Below, in pieces: positions 34,601 through 43,431 of a DNA stretch of 64,000 nt. Each line of letters begins with the position of its first letter. The first letter of the stretch is position 1. The DNA is from Mycobacterium cookii (lineage in GTDB: Bacteria > Actinomycetota > Actinomycetes > Mycobacteriales > Mycobacteriaceae). Location of the stretch: assembly GCF_010727945.1 (NCBI RefSeq), contig NZ_AP022569.1, positions 4,092,001 through 4,156,000 of the forward strand, read 5' to 3'. Below the pieces are notes generated by a model that was given only the letters and a program-made list of their open reading frames with translations, did not search any database and had not been told where the DNA came from. The translations under genes and the position numbers were made by a program.

Positions 34601-35579
34601 CGGCCACGGCCTGCCCGCCGCGATCGCGATGAGCAGGCTGCGGGCGGCGGTGGCGGCCACCGCCCTGATGGACGCCGACCCGGCCGCGGTGCTCGCGACG
34701 TTGGATCGCTACGCCTCGACGATCCCGGGTGCGCGCTGCGCGACGGTCAGCTACGCGGTGATCGACGCCGCGCAAGGCGACGGCCCCGCCCGCGTCAGTT
34801 ATTCCTGTGCGGGCCATCCCTATCCGCTGCTGCTGACGCCCGACCAGCCGGCGGCATTTTTATCCGACGGGCGGCGCCCGCCGGTGGCCGCGTGGGAAAG
34901 CTCACTCAAGCAGAACACCGCCGGCCAGGAGTTGCCGGCAGGCAGCGTGATCCTGCTCTACAGCGACGGGTTGATCGAGCGGCCGGGGGAGTCGCTGGAC
35001 CAGGGATTCCTGCGACTGCAGGGGGCGGCCGGCTTTCGCGCCGATCTTCCGGTCGGCGAATTGTGCACGGAGTTGCTCGAGCGCATGGCTCCGCCCGGCG
35101 GCTACACCGACGACGTCGTCCTGCTGGCGCTACGCCCTTGTCACAGCGCGGCGCGTAGCTTTGCCACCGTGGTGCCCGCAGCGCTGGACTGCATCGCCGA
35201 CGTGCGACATCAGTTGCGCGACTGGCTTTCCGGCGTCGGCGTCGACCCGCGGCGCGAATCCGACATCCTGCTGGCGACCGGCGAGGCGCTGACCAACGCG
35301 ATCGAGCACGGCAGTACCACCGATACGTGCAAGACGGTCTCCGTCGAAGTCTTCGTTCGCGGTCAGGCGATCACGGCGACCATCAGCGACGCCGGTCAGT
35401 GGTCGGGCGATTCGTCGGCCAGTCAACGCAGCCAGAAGCGCGGCCGGGGACTCACCATGATCAACGGCCTCGCTGACGATGTGAAAACCACCCGCACCGC
35501 GGGCGGCACGCAAGTCACCCTGAGTTTCGAGCAGGCGATTCTGCCGGCATCCGGTCGGGTCGAGGATGTGAGAGCGTGA
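31674..35579 (+). CDS. Hybrid histidine kinase-receiver-SpoIIE phosphatase-RsbW ATPase
   Basis: 1301 residues. Domains in order: PAS-like sensor (about 35-175; LGPPMAWA, YNDAYIPILDDRHPVALG); GAF (about 180-335); HisKA with NVSHEFRTPL and His 361; HATPase (NVLSNAVKYT, DTGVGIA, GTGIGLSL; to about 575); receiver (about 620-740) with Asp 664 in TDVMMPRLDG and Lys in LPKPF; GAF (about 760-920); SpoIIE/PP2C phosphatase (about 930-1150; GGDWYLVV Asp 955, GDVVGHG Asp 974, YSDGLIE, GGYTDDVVLLAL); and a C-terminal RsbW-type ATPase (about 1165-1290; TGEALTNAIEHG, DAGQW, RGRGLTMI). All catalytic residues look intact. It overlaps STAS genes on both sides by four bases. A likely role is to turn a sensory signal into phosphorylation control of the STAS proteins and so of a sigma factor. 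Confidence 0.93.
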   Translation: MSGQQRPGWPADPKDLPPDLAAAVALGGEMGRRFAEFDWTAHPLGPPMAWATEVRSAVALVLTSRFPTVLWLDSEELFLVYNDAYIPILDDRHPVALGQRGQYAWWDVWESVKPMVRSVIATGEATWSYDLRLPMMTAGRRRERFFTFTYSPLIGKDGQTFGIFCPSFETTDRVLSERRLHLLNAVASAVLDTNTLDDAAGAAVAACADQPDVPFVAAYIGDPETGDVTLRAATPAVRPLLPLSLATLTKSEPKPRTRATMHVVENVAAMIDGIDDVLAGDCPDQALLLPLGEGPVAGALLVATSPLAVLDEQYIGFCQLLADQLSSAMASAVSYEQQRQRADALAELDHAKTAFLTNVSHEFRTPLTLLLGPLDDALSDSAPDSTLSNQLSTARRNAGRLQRLVDALLDFSRIEAGRATASLICTDVGALTSHIAAPFSELCERAGLELVLDCHPAVADVDPGMWETIILNVLSNAVKYTLTGSVTVTTHSDTAFCHITIRDTGVGIAAADLERLGERFFRADSAHGRSVEGTGIGLSLVQGLVELQQGTVEFHSQLGRGTAVTIRLPRSARGKPVEHSPAGLLDNPYVVEAGQWALARPAQAEGEAPVADDRELVLVADDNADMRAHLERVLSPRWRTVLVADGQEGIETARRLRPDVIVTDVMMPRLDGFEFIAAIRADPKLAATPVLMLSARAGAEAISEGYSGGADDYLPKPFTSSDLIDRVAARLSAVARERATRQTSDAQAQMDLDFAKLDAALQSADSGAAIATALQGCSFASGDAPVICLGVLDSDGKNIRFEYGDPVPGEMRDRYHVASMNTPIVPVDVIKTGQPMIITDTLSLSSRYRHVVNETVDVVRACISQPLRGMDGRVIGSLGMLWPTTREFDPAELDWAARIAKLTQSALDGLRNVQREHRIAVDFQDHLLDLDRGSTAAVVAAVYQPGGEAMRVGGDWYLVVPLKEPGQVAVSVGDVVGHGLPAAIAMSRLRAAVAATALMDADPAAVLATLDRYASTIPGARCATVSYAVIDAAQGDGPARVSYSCAGHPYPLLLTPDQPAAFLSDGRRPPVAAWESSLKQNTAGQELPAGSVILLYSDGLIERPGESLDQGFLRLQGAAGFRADLPVGELCTELLERMAPPGGYTDDVVLLALRPCHSAARSFATVVPAALDCIADVRHQLRDWLSGVGVDPRRESDILLATGEALTNAIEHGSTTDTCKTVSVEVFVRGQAITATISDAGQWSGDSSASQRSQKRGRGLTMINGLADDVKTTRTAGGTQVTLSFEQAILPASGRVEDVRA

Positions 35580-35917
35580 CCCGCGCGGTCTTCCAATTGC
35601 ATGTCCCGGAAGGCGACGACCTGCCGACGCCTGTCGAGGTGACGGTGACCGGTGAAGTCGATGCGTCCAACGTCCGCGAGTTCACCCGGTCGGTGTCAGA
35701 CGTGCCCGGCGCGCGCCCACTGATTCTGCAGTTGAGCAGCGTGAAGTACCTGGACAGCGCCGGCTTCGCGGCACTGGACCGGCTACTCGCCGACAAGGCG
35801 ATCCTCATCGTGCTGTCGCCGGACAGTTTCATGTACCGGGTGGCCACGCTGATGTGCATGCCGATCCACGACGATGTCGAGACGGCCCGCCGCGCACTGC
35901 AGGACGGCGAAAGCTAG
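35576..35917 (+). CDS. STAS-domain anti-sigma factor antagonist (second copy)
   Basis: 113 residues from GTG 35576 (GTGA overlap with the hybrid kinase). A single STAS domain: VTVTGEVDASNVREFTRSVS near 23-42, LILQLSSVKYLDSAGFAALD near 49-68. Ser 61 of DSAG is the expected phosphorylation site. It differs considerably from the first STAS protein, so the two probably serve different partners or different phosphorylation states of one switch. Its stop is four bases from the convergent Rv0424c-type gene. Confidence 0.9.
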   Translation: MTRAVFQLHVPEGDDLPTPVEVTVTGEVDASNVREFTRSVSDVPGARPLILQLSSVKYLDSAGFAALDRLLADKAILIVLSPDSFMYRVATLMCMPIHDDVETARRALQDGES

Positions 35918-35921
35918 GCGG

Positions 35922-36206
35922 CTACTCGGCCTCTTCGATGGCCTCGCCGAGCTCCTCGAGCAGCTTGTTGTGATGGTTGCTTGCCAGCAGGTGACCTGCG
36001 GCGATGACCAATGCGACCGGCCAGTCGATCAGCTCGAATGCGGCCAGGGCCGCCAGACCGCCGTAATACGCGAGCTGTTCGGGCCGCGGAATCTCCACCT
36101 GCCCGACCACCGGCAGGTTGACGGCGAATGTCTCACCTTCTCGGATGTGAGCGACAGCTTCCGCCTGGGTAGCGCCGCGGCGCGACTTTACCTTTTCGAC
36201 CATCAT
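35922..36206 (-). CDS. Conserved small membrane-associated protein (Rv0424c-type)
   Basis: 94 residues; two consecutive ATG codons open the frame, preceded by GAAAGG. After a basic start (VEKVKSRRGATQAEAVAHIR) a hydrophobic segment near 48-70 (YYGGLAALAAFELIDWPVALVIAAG) could form one or two short helices. The end is acidic (LLEELGEAIEEAE). Size and place next to ctpH match Rv0424c of M. tuberculosis. Function unknown. It is related in layout to the product at 40759-41184 (helical segment with VEWPVLLAVGGG). Confidence 0.75.
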   Translation of the reverse strand: MMVEKVKSRRGATQAEAVAHIREGETFAVNLPVVGQVEIPRPEQLAYYGGLAALAAFELIDWPVALVIAAGHLLASNHHNKLLEELGEAIEEAE

Positions 36207-36264
36207 TTGCCTTTCAGTAACGTCAGCGTTGCCATTGTGACTGGTGGTGCGGGGACCGTCGTAG

Positions 36265-39200
36265 TCATGTCGACGACGAAGGAAGCTCTCGCCGACCCAC
36301 TAGGCGGAGCCGTGGCTGGTCTGCTGACTGTTCCGTTGATCGAGTTGTATGCCCTGTTGTGGCGCGTCGGCGCCGTGGAGGTCGTGGGGACTCGGCGGCC
36401 GAATGATCGGCACCACTCAGCTCCAGTGGCCGCTTATCTGCGAATGCGCGGGTCGCAACGGCGACCGCGGCCGTCGCAGCCCCGGCTGAGCCCAGCGCCT
36501 GCGCCCAAGCGATCGGGCCGAGAGGCGTGCACCCAAGCAGTTGGCTGACGCCGGGGATGCTGATCAGGGTACCCATCACCGCCAGCGAACCGCCTGCGGT
36601 CAGCACGACCAGCGGAGTTCGCGAATCGAGCAGCGTCTGACCCAGCTGAGCCGAGACCAGGGCGACCAGCGCCACCGTTGACGCCCGCTGCGGACGGCCG
36701 GTGACCCCGGCCATCGCCCAGGCCGCGGTCGCGGCCGCCGCCGTCGTGGCCCCGCGGATCGCGACCGCCCGCCACAGCTCCTGCTGATCGGGGCCGCGTC
36801 CTTCGAGTTTCACCGGGCCGCTCGGCTTGCTGACGGCCAGCGCCGCGGCGGGCAGTGCGTCGGTGAAGATGTTCACCAGCAGCAGCTGCCGGGTGTTCAG
36901 CGGCGAATTGCCGGTGATCGCGCTGCCGATGATCGCGAACGCGACCTCGCCGGCGTTGCCGCCGAGCAGCACCGACACCGCAGCCTGGACCCGCCGCCAC
37001 AGCTCGCGGCCCTCCTCGATCGCGTTGAGCAGGGCTTCGATGCGCGCATCGACCAACACCACGTCGGCGGCGACGCTGGCCGGGTCGCTGCCACCGGAAA
37101 CGACGCCGATGCCGACGGTGGCGGCCCGGATGGCGGCGGCGTCGTTGGAACCGTCGCCGACCATGGCGCAGACCTTGCCGATGCGCTCCAGCGTCTGCAC
37201 GATCTGGACCTTGTTCTCCGGCGACATCCGGGCGAAGATCACCCGCTCGGTGGCCGCGCGTTCCTGGTCTTTGCGCGACAGCGCGTCCCATTCGGCGCCG
37301 CTGATGACCTGCTCCGCCGTCACCGGCAGCCCCATCTCGCGCGCGATGGCCCTGGCGGTGATCGGGTGGTCACCGGTGATCAGGCGGATGCCGATGTCCC
37401 GCTCGACCAGCGCCGCCAGCAGGGCGGGCGCCTCGGCCCGCGGGGTGTCGGAGAGCCCGAGGAATCCCGCCAGGGTGAGATCGCTGCCGGCCAGTCCTTC
37501 GATGGCGTCCTCGTCCTCGGAGATCAGCGCGACCTGTGCCGGGGTGAGGTGGCGTCGCGCAACGGTGATGACCCGTAGTCCCTCGGCGGCCAGTTTCCGC
37601 ACCGTCGCTTCGGTGTCGGATCCGACGCCCTGGCAGGCGGCCAACACCACCTCGGGTGCGCCCTTGACGGTCAGCTCATCGCCCAGCACCGACGCCGAGA
37701 ACGACCGGCCAGACCGGAACGGCAGATGGGCATCCGCCTCCTCGGTGGGGCTCGAGCCTGCGCCGGACTTGGCCGCCTCGATGATCGCGCGGTCGGTCGC
37801 GTGCACCTGCGGTCCGCCGTTGGTGTCCGGGGCGGCGTGCGCGGCGCAGCGCAGGACGTCGTCGCGGGTGAAGCCGTCTGCGGGATGCACCTCCGAGACC
37901 CGCAAACGGTTCTCGGACAGCGTCCCGGTCTTGTCGAAGCACACCACGTCGATGCGGCCCAGCGCCTCCACCGATCGTGGAACCCGAACCAGCGCACCGT
38001 AATTGGTCAGTCGTCGAGCCGATGCCGCTTGCGCGAGCGTCGCCACCAGCGGCATGCCCTCGGGCACCGCGGCGACCGTGATGGCGATACCGCTGGCGAC
38101 GGCTTGGCGTAATCCCTTGCGGCGCAACAAGCCGAGCCCGCTGACCAGCAGGCCACCGCCCGCACTGACCGGGAAGGCCCGGTTGGTCAGCTGGCTGAGC
38201 TGATGCTCGAGGCCGATCGGCGCAAGGTCTCTGGATACCAGCTCAGCGGCACGGCGGGCTTGGGTGTCGGCGCCGACGGCGGTCACCACGGCTGTCGCGG
38301 TACCCGCCTCGACGGTGGTTCCGCCGTAGAGCATGCAGCGCCGTTCGGCCAACACGGCTCCGGGCGTGGGGTCGACCTGCTTTTCCACCGGCAGCGATTC
38401 GCCGGTCAGGGTGGATTCATCGATTTCGAGGTCGTCTTCGTCGATCAGCCGGGCGTCGGCGGGGATCACCTCGTGGGTCCGCACCTCGATCACGTCGCCG
38501 GGCCGCAGCTGCGCCGCCTTGACGTCGGTGTAGACCGGCGAGCCGTCCGGACCGGTCGTGACTTTGCGGGCCGGTGGAATCTGTTGCGCCAGAAGCTCGT
38601 TCAATCGGCTCTCGGCGCGCAGGCGCTGGCTGGCGGCCAGCATGGAGTTGCCGGTGAGCACCGACCCGACCAGTACCGCGTCGACCGGCGAACCGAGCAC
38701 CGCGCTGGCTGCCGAGCCCAGGGCCAGCACCGGGGTCAGCGGGTCGGACAACTCCGCTCGCACCGCCCGGAGGAACTGCCAGACGGCTTGGCGCGGGCGC
38801 CCGGTCAGCTCTGCGCCCCGCTGAGCCGTCTCCATCGCTCTGGTGGCCAGCCCGGTCTGACGCGGTTCGCTGGCCTCGTCGTCCGGCGCCGGCAGCATCC
38901 TGCGGACCTGCTCTATCGACATGGCGTGCCATTCGTTGATCGGCGCCGGCTTCGGAGTCGGCTCACGCAACACTCGGCGGGCCATCAGATATCCGGACAC
39001 CAGACCGGCGGCCGCACCCGTGGTCACTGGGCCCGGGCCTCGCCCGCGCACCCCGGGCACCATCAGCAGTGCGCCCAAAGCCGTTGCACCCGTGGCGATC
39101 TCGATGCCGCGCCGACTGGCTGACTTGGCTACCGGGATGGCGTGCAGCAGCCGCCAGGCGCCGGCGAGATCGCTCAGGATCACATCGGCCGTCCACGGCG

Positions 39201-40734
39201 GAGGCTCCCCGTCGGAGTTGGGCAGCACACCCAAGCCGAGGTCGGCGGACGAGAGAGCCTGCCCGGCTGCCGACGAGATCACCGCGACGGTGTGCCCGGA
39301 CTGCTGCAGATCGGTCAGCGCGGCCGCGAGTGCCTTGTCGACCGAGGTCCGCTGCAGCGGCCGCAGGTCGTCGAATGCGGTCCGCAGCTCACCGAGATCT
39401 TCGACGTCGACCGAGATCAGATCCAGTCCGGCCCGTCGCGTCTCGGCAAGCAGCGCCGAGGCCAGCGGATGATGGTTGGGGCCGATCAGCGCCTCGACCC
39501 CGGACACTCCGGGAATTGTCTGCCAGCCCGCGCGCAGGCCGCGGTTCTCCAGGAGCAGCTGCGCGCGGTTCCAGGCCGGCGACAACTCGTCTTCGTCGGC
39601 TCCACGGACTCGCACCACGCGGAATGCGTTAGTGCACAACACCCGGGGGTCGATCAGCAGCGCGTCGATGCGGTCCAGCCAGCGCAATTTCTCCGGTCGC
39701 AGTGGCAACACATCGTGCTGCTCGGCCAGTCCTTGGCCCAGCGCCGCGGCGAACGACTCGCGAGTGGTGCGGGTGGCCTTCGGCGTGGTGACCAACGTCG
39801 CCGTCGAGGCCATGCCGATATTGCGGGTGGCGGCGCCGACGGCCGCGGTGCCGGCAGCTTGCAGCAGCGCGGCGCGCCGGGCATACCGCTCGATGGGTCC
39901 GTCCGGCGGTGGCACCGGGCGCGAAGCCGGGTGGACCTCCAGGTGTTCGGCGTGCCGGGCCAACGTCGGCTCCAGTTGGCGCCAGGCCTGCGCTTCCGCT
40001 TGGTACTCGGCGGCTTTCAGGATCTCCATGGTCAGGTCGACCGCCAGCGATGCCGGGGAGAGTTCGAGGACGTGGGCGACCGTCATCGCCACCGACAGCA
40101 CGGCGTCGGTTGCCGAGTGGCCGATGCGGTCTTCGATCAGCCGACGGATCCGCGGCTGGTAGTCGACGGCCACCACGACCGCTTCGACGCCGTCGAACAG
40201 TCGCGGCCACACCAGCAGTCGACCCGCGACCGCCGCGCCGACACCGACGGCGGTGGCGCCGACTCCGAGCGCGTTGGTGGCCAGCAGCAGGCCGTCGCCC
40301 GGTAACGGCTTGGGGCGTGTGTCGTTGCGCCGTTCGCGACGATTATCGCTTGCACGCCAGCGTCTTTCAGCTTCGTCGACGTCCCGGCACAGCTCACGCA
40401 GGGAGGTCTGCTCGCCGTTGAGTCCGATGACGGCCCGCGACAACGGGCGGTTCAGGCTGACCGACTTGACGCCCGGCCGTGCGCGCAGCGCGTCGACGAC
40501 GAAGCGGCCCAGCTCCGCGCCGTCCGGTCCGTCGAGTCCGCGGACCTCGATCCACGCTCGTCCCTTGCCGCGCCAACTGTGCCTGGTGAGCGTGGGCGCG
40601 GGTAGCCCGTCGGAGAGTGCCTTGACGCCTTCGCGAACCGGGATTGCGAACATCGTCAGACCCGTCGAGGCGACGGTACCCAATGATTGCAGCCCCTGCG
40701 TTACCGCGCGTAGCGGTAAGGATGCTCGCACCAA
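36265..40734 (-). CDS. ctpH: Large P-type cation ATPase CtpH
   Basis: 1489 residues (about 1540 in M. tuberculosis). The first roughly 600 residues are an extra mycobacterial N-terminal part with a degenerate ATPase-like stretch (VAVISSAAGQALSSADLGLG). The catalytic unit follows: TGESLPVEKQ (actuator) near 775, CFDKTGTLSENRLR with phospho-acceptor Asp 934, KGAPEVVLAAC, TGDHPITARAIA and GDGSNDAAAIRAA. Membrane helices are numerous at the C-terminal end (LLLVNIFTDALPAAALA). It resembles Ca/Mg-type (P2/P3) pumps more than heavy-metal pumps because CPx is absent. The exact ion is unknown. Confidence 0.92.
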   Translation of the reverse strand: MVRASLPLRAVTQGLQSLGTVASTGLTMFAIPVREGVKALSDGLPAPTLTRHSWRGKGRAWIEVRGLDGPDGAELGRFVVDALRARPGVKSVSLNRPLSRAVIGLNGEQTSLRELCRDVDEAERRWRASDNRRERRNDTRPKPLPGDGLLLATNALGVGATAVGVGAAVAGRLLVWPRLFDGVEAVVVAVDYQPRIRRLIEDRIGHSATDAVLSVAMTVAHVLELSPASLAVDLTMEILKAAEYQAEAQAWRQLEPTLARHAEHLEVHPASRPVPPPDGPIERYARRAALLQAAGTAAVGAATRNIGMASTATLVTTPKATRTTRESFAAALGQGLAEQHDVLPLRPEKLRWLDRIDALLIDPRVLCTNAFRVVRVRGADEDELSPAWNRAQLLLENRGLRAGWQTIPGVSGVEALIGPNHHPLASALLAETRRAGLDLISVDVEDLGELRTAFDDLRPLQRTSVDKALAAALTDLQQSGHTVAVISSAAGQALSSADLGLGVLPNSDGEPPPWTADVILSDLAGAWRLLHAIPVAKSASRRGIEIATGATALGALLMVPGVRGRGPGPVTTGAAAGLVSGYLMARRVLREPTPKPAPINEWHAMSIEQVRRMLPAPDDEASEPRQTGLATRAMETAQRGAELTGRPRQAVWQFLRAVRAELSDPLTPVLALGSAASAVLGSPVDAVLVGSVLTGNSMLAASQRLRAESRLNELLAQQIPPARKVTTGPDGSPVYTDVKAAQLRPGDVIEVRTHEVIPADARLIDEDDLEIDESTLTGESLPVEKQVDPTPGAVLAERRCMLYGGTTVEAGTATAVVTAVGADTQARRAAELVSRDLAPIGLEHQLSQLTNRAFPVSAGGGLLVSGLGLLRRKGLRQAVASGIAITVAAVPEGMPLVATLAQAASARRLTNYGALVRVPRSVEALGRIDVVCFDKTGTLSENRLRVSEVHPADGFTRDDVLRCAAHAAPDTNGGPQVHATDRAIIEAAKSGAGSSPTEEADAHLPFRSGRSFSASVLGDELTVKGAPEVVLAACQGVGSDTEATVRKLAAEGLRVITVARRHLTPAQVALISEDEDAIEGLAGSDLTLAGFLGLSDTPRAEAPALLAALVERDIGIRLITGDHPITARAIAREMGLPVTAEQVISGAEWDALSRKDQERAATERVIFARMSPENKVQIVQTLERIGKVCAMVGDGSNDAAAIRAATVGIGVVSGGSDPASVAADVVLVDARIEALLNAIEEGRELWRRVQAAVSVLLGGNAGEVAFAIIGSAITGNSPLNTRQLLLVNIFTDALPAAALAVSKPSGPVKLEGRGPDQQELWRAVAIRGATTAAAATAAWAMAGVTGRPQRASTVALVALVSAQLGQTLLDSRTPLVVLTAGGSLAVMGTLISIPGVSQLLGCTPLGPIAWAQALGSAGAATAAVAVATRAFADKRPLELSGADHSAAESPRPPRRRRATTGHTTRSTEQSADQPRLRLVGRRELPSSST

Positions 40735-40758
40735 TCCGACGCTACCTACTCGACAGCG

Positions 40759-41184
40759 TCAACGACGGGTGCGCGACTGGGTTCCGGGCGACTTACGAGC
40801 CGGCGTCTTCTTGGCCGGTGTCTTGCGTGGCCTGGCGGAACTCGTCGACTTGACGGCGGCGATCTTCGTCGGCCGCGCCGGCGCGCTGTCGTTGCGCGAG
40901 TTGCCGAGCCGTCGCAACAGCAGTGCGCCACCACCGACGGCAAGCAACACCGGCCACTCGACGAGGCCGGCGACACCGAGGGCACCCAACGTCAGCGCGG
41001 CCGCCGGTGTCGAGTGGCTGCCGCTGTCGATGCCCTTTTTCACGCCTTCGGCCGCCCCGGTCACGGCGCCCATGACGCCGTTGACCGCGGCACCGCCTAC
41101 GGCGCCCGCGGCTGCGGTGGTTGCTGAGGCGGCACGGCTGACCGTTCGACTCACGTTACGTACGGCGCCGTCAACGACACCCAT
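40759..41184 (-). CDS. Ala/Lys-rich membrane protein (Rv0426c-type)
   Basis: 141 residues. The N-terminal 60 are Ala/Gly/Val-rich and amphipathic. A hydrophobic segment follows near 68-92 (LTLGALGVAGLVEWPVLLAVGGGALLL). The last 45 are basic, with KTPAKKTPARKSPG, like the Lys-Ala-Pro tails of histone-like or DNA-binding proteins. It lies 24 bases before ctpH on the same strand and is probably co-transcribed with it. Position and size match Rv0426c. Function unknown. Confidence 0.75.
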   Translation of the reverse strand: MGVVDGAVRNVSRTVSRAASATTAAAGAVGGAAVNGVMGAVTGAAEGVKKGIDSGSHSTPAAALTLGALGVAGLVEWPVLLAVGGGALLLRRLGNSRNDSAPARPTKIAAVKSTSSARPRKTPAKKTPARKSPGTQSRTRR

Positions 41185-41280
41185 GATGACTCCTGATAGT
41201 CAGTGTTAGTTGCCCGCAATCCTATGACCTTGATTGGTAAATGAACAGCGGATGAATACCCGAGCGCTTAATTTGGTGCG

Positions 41281-42093
41281 TCAGACGGTGTGGAGGTCCA
41301 CGAAAACCGGTGCGTGATCGCTGGGTGCCTTGCCTTTACGTTCTTCTCGCACGATCTGCGCGTCGGAGACCCGCCCCGCGAGCGCAGGCGAGGCGAGGAT
41401 GAAGTCGATGCGCATGCCTTGTTTCTTCGGAAATCTCAGCTGGGTGTAATCCCAATAGGTGTAGACGCCGGGCCCGGGCGTGAAAGGCCGTACCACATCG
41501 GCGAATTGAGTGTCAATGATGGCATCGAACGCTTTGCGCTCGGGTTCCGAGACGTGTGTTGCACCCTCGAAGAATTCGACACTCCAGACGTCGTCGTCGG
41601 TTGGCGCGATATTCCAGTCGCCGACGAGCGCAATCTGCGCCGACGGGTTCTCACGTAGCCAGCCTTCTGCTGCATCACGCAGTGCAGCAAGCCAATTCAG
41701 TTTGTAGACATAGTGCGGGTCGTCCAGGGTGCGGCCGTTGGGTACGTAAAGGCTCCACACCCGCACTCCTGCGCAAGTCGCGGCCAGCGCGCGGGCTTCG
41801 GCTGCGGCGGCGACGTCCGGTTTGCTGCTCCAGGTGGGCTGGCCGTCGAAGCCGATCTCGATGTTGTCCAGGCCGACCCGGGACGCGATTGCCACGCCGT
41901 TCCACTGGTTGAAGCCGCAATGCGCCACCTCGTAGCCGAGTTCGAGGAACGGCATCGTGGGAAACTGCTCGTCGGAGCATTTGGTCTCCTGCATTGCGAG
42001 GACGTCGACCTCGCCACGTTCCAGCCAATCCAGCACGCGGGGCAACCGGGAGCGGATCGAGTTCACGTTCCAGGTGGCTATTCGCAGGCCCAC
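41281..42093 (-). CDS. xthA: Exodeoxyribonuclease III XthA
   Basis: 270 residues from a GTG start. AP endonuclease/3'-5' exonuclease of the exonuclease III family, for base excision repair. Visible motifs: LRIATWNVNSIRSRL at 3-17, MQETKCSDEQFP near 35 (metal-binding Glu), YVPNGRTL near 115, LVGDWNIAP near 152 (Asp-x-Asn), RIDFILAS near 225 and the final SDHAPVFVDL with the catalytic Asp-His. Ten bases downstream of the GNAT gene, as in M. tuberculosis (Rv0427c). Confidence 0.95.
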   Translation of the reverse strand: MGLRIATWNVNSIRSRLPRVLDWLERGEVDVLAMQETKCSDEQFPTMPFLELGYEVAHCGFNQWNGVAIASRVGLDNIEIGFDGQPTWSSKPDVAAAAEARALAATCAGVRVWSLYVPNGRTLDDPHYVYKLNWLAALRDAAEGWLRENPSAQIALVGDWNIAPTDDDVWSVEFFEGATHVSEPERKAFDAIIDTQFADVVRPFTPGPGVYTYWDYTQLRFPKKQGMRIDFILASPALAGRVSDAQIVREERKGKAPSDHAPVFVDLHTV

Positions 42094-42103
42094 GCCTTCG
42101 ACC

Positions 42104-42838
42104 CTACGTGTTCAGCGTGACGTAACGCGCGTGGTGGTGCAGCACGAAGCCCAGCGACCGGGCCAGCGCTGCGGTTGCTGTGTCGCCGTCGGCGACGCGG
42201 ATGTAGCCGCGGGTGGCGCCGCGAGCCGCACCCCAGGCCAGCAGCGCCTCGCACAGAGGTCGTGACTGTGCGGCCGACAGCCCTACCCAACGGGTGCCGT
42301 CGGGGGCATCGGTCACCGCGGCCAGTGCCGCCGCATCCTGCACTGCTTGATCGGGCTCGCCGGCATGTATATCGCGTACCAGCATCCAGTTAGCGTGTTC
42401 GCCTTCGTCTGGCAGCCGAAGCAGCCGTTCGGGAATCAACAGCCGTGCGGGCAGGCCGCGGCTGCGATACCAGTCGGCGATTGCCGGTATCGCCGCCTGA
42501 TTGGCGGAGGGGTCAAGGGGCACAGCGGAATTCACACCGTTTCCAGCGCGCAGCAGCCAGCCGTCCAGCCAGTGCTGCTCAGCCCCCGGCCACGCTAACG
42601 CGGCGGCGTGCTCGAGCGCGCGGATCTCCGAGGCGCGCACCGGGGTATCGCTGAGCGTCCGGAGCGCGACCGCATCCTCGGGCGCGAATTGCACGACGGC
42701 GCCGTTCTTGGTCCGCACGCGGACCAGCGGTGCGACATCGAGCAGGTGGCCGACCGCGTCGGTCAGCGGCGGCACCGAGCCGACTGGGCGGCGGTACCGA
42801 ACCGTCACCCTGGTGCCGAGCTCGGGCCACGAAACCAT
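42104..42838 (-). CDS. GNAT-family N-acetyltransferase (Rv0428c-type)
   Basis: 244 residues. The start ATG shares one base with the def stop (TGATG), so it is coupled to def. Residues 1-60 form a small beta-barrel-like region (GTRVTVRYRRPVG, VRVRTKNGAVVQFAPEDAVAL). The rest is a GNAT fold: WLLRAGNGVNSAVPL, then GLSAAQSRPLCEALLAWGAA and GYIRVADGDTATAALARSLGF (acetyl-CoA pocket helix) near the C-terminus. It resembles Rv0428c, which is longer in M. tuberculosis annotation. Substrate unknown; the placement after deformylase could hint at N-terminal protein modification, but this is speculation. Confidence 0.85.
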   Translation of the reverse strand: MVSWPELGTRVTVRYRRPVGSVPPLTDAVGHLLDVAPLVRVRTKNGAVVQFAPEDAVALRTLSDTPVRASEIRALEHAAALAWPGAEQHWLDGWLLRAGNGVNSAVPLDPSANQAAIPAIADWYRSRGLPARLLIPERLLRLPDEGEHANWMLVRDIHAGEPDQAVQDAAALAAVTDAPDGTRWVGLSAAQSRPLCEALLAWGAARGATRGYIRVADGDTATAALARSLGFVLHHHARYVTLNT

Positions 42839-43431
42839 CAGTGGCCGAACGGATCCGGCACCTCACCCGGTGTCCACGACAATCCGGGGACCCCCCAGTT
42901 GTTCGATTTCACGGCGCGTTTGGCAGCGCGTGCATGCCGGCCGATCAACCGGTCGAGATACAGGAACCCATCGAGGTGTCCGGTCTCGTGCTGCAACATT
43001 CGGGCGAACAGCCCGGTGCCTTCGAGGGTGACCGGTGCGCCGTCGGCGTCGAGACCGGTGACCCGGGCCCATTCGGCCCGGCCGGTCGGGAACGACTCGC
43101 CCGGCACGGACAGGCAACCCTCGTCGTCGTCATCGGGGTCGGGCATGGTCTCGGGGATTTCCGATGTCTCCAGCACCGGGTTGACCACCACGCCGCGGCG
43201 TCGCGCGGACTGTCCACGCTCGTCGGCGCAGTCGTAGACGAACACCCGCAGGCCGACACCGATCTGGTTGGCGGCCAGGCCAACCCCGAAGGCGGCGTCC
43301 ATCGTGTCGTAGAGGTTGGTGATCAGATCGGCCAGGTCGGCCGGCAGCGAACCGTCTGCCCCGACCGGTACCGGCTCGGTGGGTGTGTGCAACACCGGAT
43401 CGCCCACGATGCGAATGGGTACGACTGCCAT
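42838..43431 (-). CDS. def: Peptide deformylase Def
   Basis: 197 residues. Removes the formyl group from the N-terminal Met of new proteins. The three family motifs are present: [11 protein letters not shown] near 54, EGCLSVPGE near 105 (metal-binding Cys) and QHETGHLDG near 150 (HExxH form HETGH). The C-terminal extension after LDRLIGRHA is typical for mycobacteria. First gene of a def-GNAT-xthA operon. Confidence 0.96.
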   Translation of the reverse strand: MAVVPIRIVGDPVLHTPTEPVPVGADGSLPADLADLITNLYDTMDAAFGVGLAANQIGVGLRVFVYDCADERGQSARRRGVVVNPVLETSEIPETMPDPDDDDEGCLSVPGESFPTGRAEWARVTGLDADGAPVTLEGTGLFARMLQHETGHLDGFLYLDRLIGRHARAAKRAVKSNNWGVPGLSWTPGEVPDPFGH

